Numbered from the stretch's first letter, positions 54,293 through 63,718 are shown. The stretch is 64,000 nt of DNA from Tissierellia bacterium (GCA_012839745.1 DUMS01000081.1:46579-110578), one strand, 5' to 3'. Made by a program: numbers and translations. Notes: a model not told the origin generated them from the sequence alone.

Positions 54293-55819
54293 ATGAACAA
54301 AGTATTAATCGATGGAAACAGATTAAGCCTTATGGAGTTCGTAAATGTTGCAAGATATGGATATAAAGTTGAGCTAACACAGGATGCAATAGAGAGAGTA
54401 AATAGTTCCAGAAGAATTGTTGATGAATTCGTAGATAATGAAAAGGCTGTTTATGGAATCACCACAGGATTTGGCAAATTCAGTGATGTTTCCATAACAA
54501 AAGAAGAGACAAGATTATTGCAGAAAAACTTAATAATGAGCCATGCCTGCGGTGTAGGCGCACCATTGGAAGAAGAAATCGTAAGGGGGATAATGCTTTT
54601 AAGAGCCAATGCACTGGCTAAAGGCTATTCTGGTATCAGGCTTTCCACATTGAATACCTTGATAGAGATGTTAAATAAGAGAGTACATCCTGTTATACCG
54701 GAAAAAGGCTCATTGGGCTCCAGTGGGGATTTAGCTCCTCTAAGCCATATGGTACTGGTTATGATGGGAGAAGGCGAAGCTGTTTACAATGGAGAAGTCC
54801 TATCAGGCAGTGAAGCCATGAACAGAGCTGGAATAAAGCCTGTAGAGCTAACTGCAAAAGAAGGGTTGGCTTTAATAAATGGCACTCAGGTTATGACTTC
54901 AATTGGTGCACTGACATTATATGACAGTATTAATCTTATTAAACATGCAGATATAACAGCTGCATTAACCATTGAAGCTTTAAATGGCATAATAGATGCA
55001 TATGACTATAAGGTTCATATGGTAAGGCCCCATAAGGGACAGATAAGCACTGCAAAAAATCTGTTAAAATTGCTGGAAGGAAGCAAGATGACAAAAAAAC
55101 AGGGAGAAGTAAGGGTTCAGGATGCCTATGCTTTAAGGTGTATACCCCAAATACATGGAGCAAGCAGGGATGCTCTAGATTATGTATTGGATAAAGTTCT
55201 GATAGAGTTTAATTCTGCCACCGATAACCCATTGATATTCACAGATTCCAAGGAAGTCATATCAGGAGGAAATTTCCATGGCCAGCCAATGGCACTAAGC
55301 TTTGACTTCTTGGGAATAGCATTGTCGGAAATTGCCAATATATCTGAAAGAAGGCTTGAAAGACTGGTAAACCCAGCATTAAGCGGCCTGCCTGCTTTTC
55401 TTACAAGAAAGGGAGGGCTTAATTCAGGGTTTATGATAGTCCAGTATTCAGCAGCATCACTGGTATCAGAAAACAAGATACTGGCACATCCAGCTAGTGT
55501 GGATTCCATTCCATCTTCTGCAAATCAGGAGGACCATGTTTCCATGGGAACAATTGCTGCAAGAAAATCCAGGGAGATACTAAATAATTCAAGAAAGGTA
55601 CTGGCTATGGAATTATTAGCAGCTTGTCAGGCCATTGACTTAAGAGGTAAAAAGACCCTGGGAAAGGGGACAGAAGTAGCATATAATATAATCAGGGAAT
55701 GTATACCGGAAGTAGAGGAAGATAGAGTGATGTATAAGGACATAAATACATGTGAAGATATCATTAAGTCCAATGAAATCCTCAATAAAGTACAGGAGAA
55801 AATAGGTAATTTATTATAA
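54293..55819 (+). CDS. hutH: Histidine ammonia-lyase
   Basis: 508 residues from ATG 54293, eight bases after GGAGG; ATG 54278 overlaps that site. Converts L-histidine to trans-urocanate and ammonia with the MIO prosthetic group, formed by cyclisation of an internal Ala-Ser-Gly. Here the tripeptide is Ser143-Ser144-Gly145 in GSLGSSGDLAPL; position, flanks and the central serine fit, but the first residue is Ser rather than Ala. Other markers are YGITTGFGKFS, SATDNPLIF, GGNFHGQP and NQEDHVSMG. It is the first gene of hutH-hutU-ftcD-hutI. Confidence 0.95.
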   Translation: MNKVLIDGNRLSLMEFVNVARYGYKVELTQDAIERVNSSRRIVDEFVDNEKAVYGITTGFGKFSDVSITKEETRLLQKNLIMSHACGVGAPLEEEIVRGIMLLRANALAKGYSGIRLSTLNTLIEMLNKRVHPVIPEKGSLGSSGDLAPLSHMVLVMMGEGEAVYNGEVLSGSEAMNRAGIKPVELTAKEGLALINGTQVMTSIGALTLYDSINLIKHADITAALTIEALNGIIDAYDYKVHMVRPHKGQISTAKNLLKLLEGSKMTKKQGEVRVQDAYALRCIPQIHGASRDALDYVLDKVLIEFNSATDNPLIFTDSKEVISGGNFHGQPMALSFDFLGIALSEIANISERRLERLVNPALSGLPAFLTRKGGLNSGFMIVQYSAASLVSENKILAHPASVDSIPSSANQEDHVSMGTIAARKSREILNNSRKVLAMELLAACQAIDLRGKKTLGKGTEVAYNIIRECIPEVEEDRVMYKDINTCEDIIKSNEILNKVQEKIGNLL

Positions 55820-55834
55820 ATAGGAGGGTTTTAA

Positions 55835-57877
55835 ATGATTAACAATATTGATGTATCAAATTCAATGACAATAAAGCTAAGCGACATATTTAAAGAGCTG
55901 CCACCTAAGCCTAAGTTTGTTGAAGGAATAAGAAGGGCGCCTAAGAGGGAGTTTAATCTGTCAAAGAGGGAAACAGAAATTGCTCTCAAAAATGCATTAA
56001 GGTATATTCCAGAAGAATGGCATGAAGAACTGGCTCCAGAGTTTTTAGATGAATTACTGACCCGTGGAAGGATTTATGGCTACAGGTTTAGACCAGAAGG
56101 CAGAATCATGGGCAAACCTATTGATGAGTATAAGGGAAAATGCATTGAAGGAAAAGCCTTTCAGGTAATGATTGACAACAATTTGGATTTTGAAGTTGCA
56201 CTGTATCCATATGAACTGGTTACATATGGAGAAACAGGGCAAGTTTGTCAGAACTGGATGCAGTACAGATTGATTAAAAGGTATTTAGAGGAGCTAACTG
56301 ATGAGCAGACGCTGGTTGTAGCTTCAGGACACCCATTAGGATTATTCAGATCAAGCAAAAATAGCCCAAGAGTCATTATAACCAATTCATTGATGGTGGG
56401 AATGTTTGATGACCAAGAGCATTGGATTAAAGCTGCAGCAATGGGGGTAGCCAACTATGGTCAGATGACAGCAGGAGGATGGATGTATATAGGGCCTCAG
56501 GGAATTGTTCACGGCACTTATAATACAATTCTAAATGCAGGAAGGATAAAATTAGGAATAAAAGAGGATTTAAGAGGGCATCTGTTTGTAAGCTCAGGTT
56601 TGGGAGGCATGAGCGGTGCACAGGGAAAGGCAGTAAAAATAGCAAGAGGAGTTGGAATAATTGCTGAAGTAGATTATTCAAGAATAAAGACAAGACTGGA
56701 CCAGGGCTGGATTGATACTGTAATTGACAATATTGAGGAAGCATTTAAAGTAGCTAAGGAATATATGGATAGGAAGGAATCCATTGCAATTGCATATTAC
56801 GGAAATATAGTTGACTTACTTGAGTATGCAGTAAAGAACAACATTCATATTGAGCTTTTATCAGACCAGACTTCATGTCATGCGCCATATGATGGAGGAT
56901 ATTGTCCACAGGGAATTACATTTGAGGAAAGAACAGAACTGTTGAGGGCTGATAAAGAAAAGTTTGTTGAATTGGTAAATAGGTCTTTAGTGCATCATTT
57001 TGAGTTAATTAAAGAACTTGTAAACAGGGGAACATACTTCTTTGACTACGGCAACAGCTTCATGAAGGCAGTATTTGATGCAGGAGCTAAGGAAATAGCA
57101 AAAAATGGAGTTGATGAAAGCGAAGGATTCATATTCCCATCCTATGTAGAGGATATAATGGGACCAATGCTGTTTGACTATGGATATGGGCCCTTCAGAT
57201 GGGTATGCTTAAGCGGGAAGCCTGAGGACCTGCTGAAAACAGACAAGGCAGCTATGGAATGTATTGATCCAAACAGAAGGTTCCAGGACAGAGACAATTG
57301 GGTTTGGATTAGGGATGCAGATAAGAATAAGCTGGTAGTAGGAACTCAAGCCAGAATACTATATCAGGATGCGTTGGGAAGAATGAAAATAGCTCTTAAA
57401 TTTAACGAAATGGTAAGGAATGGAGAAATAGGGCCTGTTATGCTTGGAAGGGACCATCACGATACAGGAGGAACTGATTCTCCATTTAGAGAAACAGCAA
57501 ATATAAAGGATGGCAGCAATATAATGGCTGATATGGCTGTACATTGCTTTGCAGGAAATGCTGCAAGAGGAATGAGTTTAGTTGCCCTACACAATGGCGG
57601 TGGCGTAGGAATTGGCAAATCAATAAACGGAGGCTTTGGATTGGTACTTGATGGAAGTGAAAGGGTTGATAATATAATTAAATCTGCTATACCATGGGAT
57701 GTTATGGTAGGAGTAGCCAGAAGGTCATGGGCTATGAATGAGAATTCCATGGAAACAGCGATAGAATATAATAAAAAGTTCGGTGATACAGACCATATTA
57801 CAATTCCATATATACCTGATGAAAATCTTGTTAAGAAGCTGGTTGATGAAATGTATGACGAAGCAATAAGAAAATAG
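55835..57877 (+). CDS. hutU: Urocanate hydratase
   Basis: 680 residues, the long form of urocanase (like human UROC1, about 676) rather than the roughly 555-residue Bacillus/Pseudomonas form. Hydrates urocanate to imidazolonepropionate using tightly bound NAD+ as an electrophile. Markers are GETGQVCQNWMQY, the dinucleotide-binding SSGLGGMSGAQGKA, DQTSCHAPYDGGYCP and GNAARGMSLVALHNGGGVGIG. AGGAGG precedes ATG 55835. It starts 15 bases after hutH. Confidence 0.95.
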   Translation: MINNIDVSNSMTIKLSDIFKELPPKPKFVEGIRRAPKREFNLSKRETEIALKNALRYIPEEWHEELAPEFLDELLTRGRIYGYRFRPEGRIMGKPIDEYKGKCIEGKAFQVMIDNNLDFEVALYPYELVTYGETGQVCQNWMQYRLIKRYLEELTDEQTLVVASGHPLGLFRSSKNSPRVIITNSLMVGMFDDQEHWIKAAAMGVANYGQMTAGGWMYIGPQGIVHGTYNTILNAGRIKLGIKEDLRGHLFVSSGLGGMSGAQGKAVKIARGVGIIAEVDYSRIKTRLDQGWIDTVIDNIEEAFKVAKEYMDRKESIAIAYYGNIVDLLEYAVKNNIHIELLSDQTSCHAPYDGGYCPQGITFEERTELLRADKEKFVELVNRSLVHHFELIKELVNRGTYFFDYGNSFMKAVFDAGAKEIAKNGVDESEGFIFPSYVEDIMGPMLFDYGYGPFRWVCLSGKPEDLLKTDKAAMECIDPNRRFQDRDNWVWIRDADKNKLVVGTQARILYQDALGRMKIALKFNEMVRNGEIGPVMLGRDHHDTGGTDSPFRETANIKDGSNIMADMAVHCFAGNAARGMSLVALHNGGGVGIGKSINGGFGLVLDGSERVDNIIKSAIPWDVMVGVARRSWAMNENSMETAIEYNKKFGDTDHITIPYIPDENLVKKLVDEMYDEAIRK

Positions 57878-57889
57878 AGGAGGATATAC

Positions 57890-58786
57890 ATGGCAAGATT
57901 AATAGAATGTGTACCCAATTTTAGCGAAGGAAGAAACAAAGAAGTAGTAGAAAGAATTGTGGATGAGATAAGAAGGATGGAGGAAGTCAAGCTATTAGAC
58001 TATTCTATGGACAAGGACCACAACAGAAGTGTTGTAACATTCGTTGGAGAGCCAGAAAGGGTAATTGAGGCAGCTTTTAATGCCTGCAGGGTTGCGTCTG
58101 AACTTATAGACATGACAAAGCACCAGGGAGGGCACCCTAGAATGGGAGCAACTGATGTAATACCATTGATACCTATATCTGATGTAACAGAGGAAGAGTG
58201 TATAGAATACTCTAAAAGATTGGCAAAGAGAATAGGGGAAGAGTTAAACATCCCAGTATTTCTCTATGAAAAATCTGCCACGTCTAAGGAAAGGGAAAAT
58301 TTAGCAGATATTAGAAGAGGCCAATATGAAGGCATGGCTGAAAAATTAAAGGATGAAAAATGGAAGCCCGACTTTGGCCCTGACGAATTGAATATTAAGG
58401 CTGGAGTAACTGCTGTAGGAGTAAGGCCTCCATTAATTGCATTTAATGTAAACCTGGGAACAAACAATGTTGAAATTGCAAAGAAGATTGCCAAGGTTGT
58501 CAGGGCAAAAACTGGAGGATTTACCTATTGTAAGGCAATAGGCCTTGAAATCAAGGAAAGAAACATAGTGCAGGTATCCATGAACATGGTGGACTATACT
58601 AAAACTTCATTGTATAGGGTTTTTGATACCATTGAAAGAGAAGCCATGAGGTATGGAGTAAACGTAATTGGAAGCGAGATAATTGGGCTAGTGCCAATGC
58701 AAGCCCTGGTAGATGTTGCAGATTATTATTTAAGGCTGGAAAATTTTAGCTCAGACCAAATACTTGAAAAGAGAATATTCGAGTAA
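57890..58786 (+). CDS. ftcD: Glutamate formimidoyltransferase
   Basis: 298 residues, monofunctional and without the cyclodeaminase domain of the animal FTCD. Transfers the formimino group from N-formimino-L-glutamate to tetrahydrofolate. The protein starts MARLIECVPNFSEGRNKEVV as the family does and has DKDHNRSVVTFVGEP, HPRMGATDVIPLIP and KAGVTAVGVRPPLIAFNVNL. GAGGAGG precedes ATG 57890. No cyclodeaminase (fchA) is in this operon, so that step must be encoded elsewhere. It ends ten bases before hutI. Confidence 0.95.
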   Translation: MARLIECVPNFSEGRNKEVVERIVDEIRRMEEVKLLDYSMDKDHNRSVVTFVGEPERVIEAAFNACRVASELIDMTKHQGGHPRMGATDVIPLIPISDVTEEECIEYSKRLAKRIGEELNIPVFLYEKSATSKERENLADIRRGQYEGMAEKLKDEKWKPDFGPDELNIKAGVTAVGVRPPLIAFNVNLGTNNVEIAKKIAKVVRAKTGGFTYCKAIGLEIKERNIVQVSMNMVDYTKTSLYRVFDTIEREAMRYGVNVIGSEIIGLVPMQALVDVADYYLRLENFSSDQILEKRIFE

Positions 58787-58796
58787 GGTGGATAAA

Positions 58797-60068
58797 ATGA
58801 AAGCTGATCTGGTTATTAAGAATATAAAGAAGCTATATACTTTAAAGGGACCTAACAGGGCCAGAATAAAGGATGAAATGAAGGAAGTAGGCTTAATTGA
58901 AGATGGTGTAATTGCAGTAAAGGACGATTCGATAATATATGTAGGCCAGGGGGAACTGCCAAAGGATTTTGAAACACATGAAAATACAGTAGTAATAGAT
59001 GCCAGGGATAAAACTGTAATTCCTGGATTGGTAGACTCACATACCCATTTAGTACACAGCGGTTCCAGGGAAAACGAGCTGGCTATGAAGCTTAGAGGTG
59101 CAAAATACTTGGAAATATTGGCAGCGGGAGGCGGAATCCATAGCACAGTTGAAGCAACCAGAAATGCTACATTCTCTGAACTCTATAATCAGGCCAAAAA
59201 AAGCCTGGATATAATGCTTTCCTATGGGGTAACTACTGTTGAAGCAAAAAGCGGATATGGGATTGATGATTTTGATACTGAATTAAAGCAAATGGAAGTG
59301 GCTGTGAAGCTAAATGAAGACCATCCTGTAGATGTAGTATCTACCTTTCTGGGTGCCCATGCTGTACCTAAAAGGTATAAAGATAACCCGGATGATTTTG
59401 TAAGGATATTGATAGATGATATGATACCAGAAGTATCCAGAAGAAAACTGGCAGTATTCTGTGATGTATTTTGCGAAGAAGGAGTATTTGATATAGCGCA
59501 GACAAGAAAAATACTGGAAGCGGGGCTACAATATGGACTAATTCCCAAAATACATGCAGATGAAATAGAACCCATGGGAGGAGCAGAATTAGCAGCAGAG
59601 ATAGGTTGCATATCTGCTGACCATCTGGTTGCTGCCAGTGAAAGAGGAATTGAAATGATGGCTGAAAAAGGTGTAATAGCAAACTTGCTTCCCGGAACAA
59701 GCTTTTACTTACAGTCAGGGAAACATGCTAGAGCCAGAAAAATGATAGACTCAGGGGTACCAGTATCTATATCTACAGACTACAACCCTGGAAGCTGCCC
59801 TACAGAAAACATGCAGCTTGTTATGAGCTTTGCTTCACTATTATATAAAATGACCCCTGAGGAGGTATTAACTGCTTCTACAATAAATGGAGCAGCATCA
59901 TTGAAATTGGAAAATAAAATAGGAAGTATTGAAGTAGGGAAAAAAGCAGATATATTGGTATTGGATTCACCTAATTTTGATTATGTAATATATCATTTTG
60001 GAATAAACCATACCTTATATGTAATTAAAAATGGGAAATTAGTCCTTGATAGACAAAAAGGCTTTTAA
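58797..60068 (+). CDS. hutI: Imidazolonepropionase
   Basis: 423 residues from ATG 58797, after AAGGTGG; an in-frame ATG at 58764 lies inside ftcD. Hydrolyses imidazolone-5-propionate to N-formimino-L-glutamate with a bound metal. It has the amidohydrolase HTH motif (SHTHLVHSG), KSGYGID, HADEIEPMGGAELA, and STDYNPGSCPTENMQ with the catalytic Asp. It is the last gene of the hut operon: the order H-U-ftcD-I is H, U, then out of pathway order. A strong terminator follows. Confidence 0.95.
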   Translation: MKADLVIKNIKKLYTLKGPNRARIKDEMKEVGLIEDGVIAVKDDSIIYVGQGELPKDFETHENTVVIDARDKTVIPGLVDSHTHLVHSGSRENELAMKLRGAKYLEILAAGGGIHSTVEATRNATFSELYNQAKKSLDIMLSYGVTTVEAKSGYGIDDFDTELKQMEVAVKLNEDHPVDVVSTFLGAHAVPKRYKDNPDDFVRILIDDMIPEVSRRKLAVFCDVFCEEGVFDIAQTRKILEAGLQYGLIPKIHADEIEPMGGAELAAEIGCISADHLVAASERGIEMMAEKGVIANLLPGTSFYLQSGKHARARKMIDSGVPVSISTDYNPGSCPTENMQLVMSFASLLYKMTPEEVLTASTINGAASLKLENKIGSIEVGKKADILVLDSPNFDYVIYHFGINHTLYVIKNGKLVLDRQKGF

Positions 60069-60091
60069 CTGCGGGTTAAAAGCCTTTTTTT
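60055..60091 (+). terminator. Rho-independent terminator of the hut operon
   Basis: AAAAGGCTTTTAAC and GTTAAAAGCCTTTT form a 14-bp stem with the loop TGCGG and a T-run; the hutI stop lies within the first arm. Confidence 0.9.
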
Positions 60092-60187
60092 CAACCAAAA
60101 AAGACAAATTTTGAAAAAACATGTAGAAGGATATGTGGATTTTATGTAGAATAATAAGTATGAACATGTTTAAGGAAGGTGGTAATA

Positions 60188-60646
60188 TTGTCAGAATTGC
60201 AATATGTTGTTTTTAATTTAAATCAAGAGGAATTTGGAATAGATATAATGAAGGTAAAAGAAGTAATATCATATGAGGAACCAGCTTACATCCCCAATTC
60301 CCCAAATTTTATTGAAGGTGTTATAAACTATAGGGGAAAGGTTATACCTGTTATTAATTTGAAGAAAAGATTTGAAATGAAGAAAACAGATATACCAGCT
60401 GATGCAAAGGTTATAGTGATTAGTTTTAACAACAGGGAAATTGGTTTTGTAGTAGATGATGTTACGAGGACAATAAGATTGCGGGAAGAAGCAATAGACT
60501 CCATGCCTGATACTATAGAGACTATAAGCAGGAGATTTATTACAGGTATAGGGAGAATTGATGATAAAAGGCTAATTATTCTGTTAAATTTGCACAATGT
60601 TTTAACTGATGATGAAAAAGCACAGATAGAAGAAATGGAAATCTAA
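60188..60646 (+). CDS. cheW: CheW-like chemotaxis coupling protein
   Basis: 152 residues from TTG 60188, five bases after GGAAGGTGG; a GTG at 60179 overlaps that site. CheW links chemoreceptors to CheA. Family features are YVVFNLNQEEFGIDIMKVKEV, FIEGVINYRGKVIPVINLKKRF and the C-terminal TGIGRIDDKRLIILLN. No cheA, receptor or flagellar gene is visible. It lies 17 bases before degS, so the three genes to degU are probably one transcript; a CheW beside DegS is unusual. Confidence 0.88.
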   Translation: MSELQYVVFNLNQEEFGIDIMKVKEVISYEEPAYIPNSPNFIEGVINYRGKVIPVINLKKRFEMKKTDIPADAKVIVISFNNREIGFVVDDVTRTIRLREEAIDSMPDTIETISRRFITGIGRIDDKRLIILLNLHNVLTDDEKAQIEEMEI

Positions 60647-60663
60647 AGATGAGGTGGAATTTG

Positions 60664-61824
60664 GTGGGGGACAAGATTATTAGCGTAAAAAGGATTAATG
60701 ACATATTGCAGAATACCATCCATTCCATAGAAAACAGCAAAGAAGAAATAGTAAATATTGTGGACCAGGCAAGAGAAAATGTGAAGCTGTTGGAAGATGA
60801 GTTAATTCAGATTAAAGAAAAGGTAGATGAAATTATAAGAGAAGTTGATGAGCTGGAAATAGAAGAGAAAAAAAGAAGAATACATCTTTCCAATGTCAAT
60901 AAAAACTTTCATATGTATTCTCAGGAGGAATTGCAGGAGGCTTATGATTTAGCAAACGAGATAAGAATTAAATTGTTTATAAAAAGGGAAGAGGAAAAAA
61001 ACATTATACAGAAGAGAAAAGAGCTGGAAGTAAGATTAAAATCTGCAAGGGAAGTTTTAAATAAGGCAGAAAAAGCGTGGAAATCTGTAAGTGTTGTTAC
61101 GGAATATTTAAGAGGCAATTTAAATGAAATAGTATTCACTGTAGATCACTTAAGTAAGAAAAAAACCTTAGGTATAAAGATAATAGAGGCACAGGAAGAG
61201 GAAAAACAAAGGCTTGCCAGGGATATACATGATGGCCCTGCTCAGTCAATAGCCAATATTTTAGTTAAGGCAGAAGTATGTGAGAGATTGGCAGATATTG
61301 ATAAGGATAAGTTTAAGGAGGAACTAAACAATCTAAAGGATATTATAAGGATGACCTTGAAGGATATCAGAAAGACAATATATGATTTAAGGCCAATGTC
61401 TCTGGATGACTTGGGATTGATACCAACTTTGCAGAGATATGTGCAGAAATTTATAGAGTATACGGGAATTAACGTTGAGCTGAAAGTATTTGGACAGGTT
61501 TCTGCTCTTAACTCATCTGTTGAAATAGCTGTGTTTAGAATAATTCAGGAAGCGTTAAGCAATATATACAAGCATTCAAAAGCTACTGAAGCAATAATTA
61601 TTATTGAATTTTCACAAAAAAGGCTTAATCTGGTTATTGCAGATAACGGAATTGGTTTTAATTTCAGTGAAGCATGCAATAATGAAGCAGAATATGGAGG
61701 ATACGGATTAGTTAATATGAGAGAAAGAGTAGAACTATTAGGAGGAAATATGACAATAAAGTCTGCACCAGGAAAAGGTACTAAAATTAGCTTTTACATA
61801 ACGTTGCCAGAGGAGGAAAAATAA
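60664..61824 (+). CDS. degS: DegS-type cytoplasmic sensor histidine kinase
   Basis: 386 residues from GTG 60664, six bases after AGGTGG; the upstream ATG 60649 has no ribosome site. With this start the phosphorylated histidine in ARDIHDGPAQS is H189, the same number as in Bacillus subtilis DegS, which supports the choice. The first 150 residues are a long charged coiled coil with no membrane segment, as in DegS. The HisKA_3 region is followed by an ATPase domain with NIYKHSKATEA, DNGIGF and GYGLVNMRERVELLGG. Partner DegU begins two bases after its stop. The signal is unknown. Confidence 0.92.
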   Translation: MGDKIISVKRINDILQNTIHSIENSKEEIVNIVDQARENVKLLEDELIQIKEKVDEIIREVDELEIEEKKRRIHLSNVNKNFHMYSQEELQEAYDLANEIRIKLFIKREEEKNIIQKRKELEVRLKSAREVLNKAEKAWKSVSVVTEYLRGNLNEIVFTVDHLSKKKTLGIKIIEAQEEEKQRLARDIHDGPAQSIANILVKAEVCERLADIDKDKFKEELNNLKDIIRMTLKDIRKTIYDLRPMSLDDLGLIPTLQRYVQKFIEYTGINVELKVFGQVSALNSSVEIAVFRIIQEALSNIYKHSKATEAIIIIEFSQKRLNLVIADNGIGFNFSEACNNEAEYGGYGLVNMRERVELLGGNMTIKSAPGKGTKISFYITLPEEEK

Positions 61825-61825
61825 A

Positions 61826-62491
61826 TTGAAAAAGTCAGGTAAGATTTCTGTAATGATATCAGATGATCATGCTTTAATAAGAGAAGGACTTAAACAGTTA
61901 ATAGAACTTGAAAAGGATATTGTTGTAGTTTGTCAGTCGGGAGATGGGTATGAAACTATTGAAAAGGTTTTGAAATACAAACCAGATGTACTGCTTTTGG
62001 ATATAAATATGCCTAAACTAAATGGAATCGATGTTTTAAGAAGATTAAAGGATTTAGGGATAGAGACAAAGATCATAATGCTGACAATTCATGATGATAA
62101 GGAATACCTCTTTGAGACTATAAAAATGGGAGCAGACGGATATGTATTAAAGGATTCAGATGCAGATGGCCTTATAAAAGCAATAAGGGATGTTAGAGAA
62201 GGGAAAAATTACATACAGCCAAGCATTGCTTCTATGTTAAATGAAAAATCGGATGTAACTGATAGTGAAACTTATAATAGATTAAAGAAAATAGAGTCTT
62301 TAACTAATAGAGAATACGAAGTATTAACCTTGATTGCTGAAGGGTTGAACAACAAAGAGATTGCTGATAAACTGTTTATAAGCGAAAAAACGGTAAAAAA
62401 TCATGTATCAAGCATTTTGAAGAAATTAGATGTCAATGACAGAATACAAGCTGCTATATTTGCTTTCAAAAATAACATTAAGAAAATATGA
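61826..62491 (+). CDS. degU: DegU-type response regulator (NarL/FixJ family)
   Basis: 221 residues from TTG 61826, eight bases after AGAGGAGG, which lies in the end of degS. A receiver domain with the acidic pocket SDDH and phospho-acceptor D59 in LLLDINMP is followed by a LuxR-type helix-turn-helix: LTNREYEVLTLIAEGLNNKEI and FISEKTVKNHVSSILKKLDV. In Bacillus DegU controls exoenzymes, motility and competence; targets here are not visible, though adjacent cheW suggests a link to motility. Confidence 0.93.
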   Translation: MKKSGKISVMISDDHALIREGLKQLIELEKDIVVVCQSGDGYETIEKVLKYKPDVLLLDINMPKLNGIDVLRRLKDLGIETKIIMLTIHDDKEYLFETIKMGADGYVLKDSDADGLIKAIRDVREGKNYIQPSIASMLNEKSDVTDSETYNRLKKIESLTNREYEVLTLIAEGLNNKEIADKLFISEKTVKNHVSSILKKLDVNDRIQAAIFAFKNNIKKI

Positions 62492-62500
62492 TGATAAAGA

Positions 62501-62526
62501 AACCAAGGAATGCCCTTGGTTCTTTA
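62501..62526. terminator. Terminator between degU and the LysR gene
   Basis: AACCAAGG (62501-62508) pairs with CCTTGGTT (62514-62521), then CTTT. The stem is moderate and lies between convergent genes. Confidence 0.65.
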
Positions 62527-62536
62527 AGCATATTAA

Positions 62537-63442
62537 TTATTGCTTTTTTATATAATCTAAAACAAAGGATTTGAATGCTTCATTTAAAGGTGAAAGCTGC
62601 CTTTTTTTATGGTATACAAAATAGAATTTTCTTTTTAATTCAAGTCCTTCAACATAATATGCTTTATATTTTCCGATTTCAACATCCTGTAAGACACCAC
62701 GCTTTGACATAAAGCTAACTCCTAATCCAAGAGAAACCAATTCTTTAATGGTTTCCGTATCCTCTATATATCCCAATATGTTTAAATTGTCAATACTTAT
62801 GCCTTTGCTTTTTAAACAGTTTAACAAAATATGCCTTGTGCCTGAACCTTCTTCTCTGAGCAGAATTTTTTCTTTAAGTATTTCTTCGATGGTTAGAACA
62901 GAATAATTGGGTTTATTAAAGTGCTCTGTATTAGGAGCAATCAGTACTAGCTCATCAACAACCATATCTATGTATTCCAGCTTATTTGAAATAAAGCTTG
63001 CTCCTACTATGCCGAAATCCGTGTCCCCTTCCAAAATGGAGTTGATAATATCCTTGGAGTCCTTATTGCTTATTGTATAAGTTACTTCAGGATATTTCTT
63101 TGAGAAGCTGGCCAGTATTTTAGGCAATATGTACTTTCTGGGAACAGAACTGGAATATATATAAAGATGGCCCTGTACACGGCCTTTATAGGAACCTAAG
63201 TCGAATTTAGCCATTTCACATGTATTTATGATATTTATTGCATATTTGTAGAATAAATTGCCTGCATCAGTGAGAGATATATTTTTACCGGAGCGGTTAA
63301 TAAGTATTGTTCCCAATTCTTTTTCAAGATTCTGTATATGATTAGTTACAGTAGGCTGAGTTATGTATAGTTTTTCTGCAGCTTTAGAAAAGCTCTTAAA
63401 GTTAGCTACATGAACAAAGGTTTCAAGTTGTCGTATATCCAT
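62537..63442 (-). CDS. LysR-family transcriptional regulator (CysL / selenium-metabolism-like subgroup)
   Basis: 301 residues from ATG 63442, nine bases after AAGGA; an upstream in-frame start at 63466 lies before that site. The N-terminal winged helix reads MDIRQLETFVHVANFKSFSKAA, then QPTVTNHIQNLEKELG, and the C-terminal substrate-binding domain has SSVPRKYILPKILASF and DTDFGIVGA. The start and PxxILPxxLxxF pattern resemble LysR proteins annotated with selenium metabolism or CysL. No such target genes are nearby, so regulation of something at a distance is likely. It lies just left of the rrn operon, read away from it. Confidence 0.85.
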   Translation of the reverse strand: MDIRQLETFVHVANFKSFSKAAEKLYITQPTVTNHIQNLEKELGTILINRSGKNISLTDAGNLFYKYAINIINTCEMAKFDLGSYKGRVQGHLYIYSSSVPRKYILPKILASFSKKYPEVTYTISNKDSKDIINSILEGDTDFGIVGASFISNKLEYIDMVVDELVLIAPNTEHFNKPNYSVLTIEEILKEKILLREEGSGTRHILLNCLKSKGISIDNLNILGYIEDTETIKELVSLGLGVSFMSKRGVLQDVEIGKYKAYYVEGLELKRKFYFVYHKKRQLSPLNEAFKSFVLDYIKKQ

Positions 63443-63689
63443 TAATAACAATCCTTTCTCAATCAATATTATGAATTAAGTCATATAATATACTGATGTA
63501 TATAACACTAATTATCATTAAAGCAAAAGGTATGGAAGTTTTTATACCTTAGGTACACTGCGCATACAAGAAAATGTTTACAGTTACAATATAATCTTAT
63601 CATATTTTTATGATATTTACAATTCACCTTCTTGTCAAAGAGGATGGAAAAAGTATTTCAAAGGGAATTAAAATATTATTCCAATGTTA
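63443..63689. other. Intergenic region between LysR and the rrn promoters
   Basis: About 250 bases, AT-rich, with no open frame of note. A weak inverted repeat AAGGTAT ... ATACCTT lies at 63526-63552. The LysR promoter should lie at its left end. Nothing else is recognised. Confidence 0.4.
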
Positions 63690-63718
63690 TTGACAAAGGG
63701 TTAAAAAGTTGCTATAGT
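63690..63718 (+). promoter_or_regulatory. rrn promoter P1
   Basis: A perfect TTGACA (63690-63695), a 17-base spacer and TATAGT (63713-63718), about 180 bases before the 16S gene. A TATAAT overlaps slightly downstream but at an unfavourable spacing. Confidence 0.85.
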
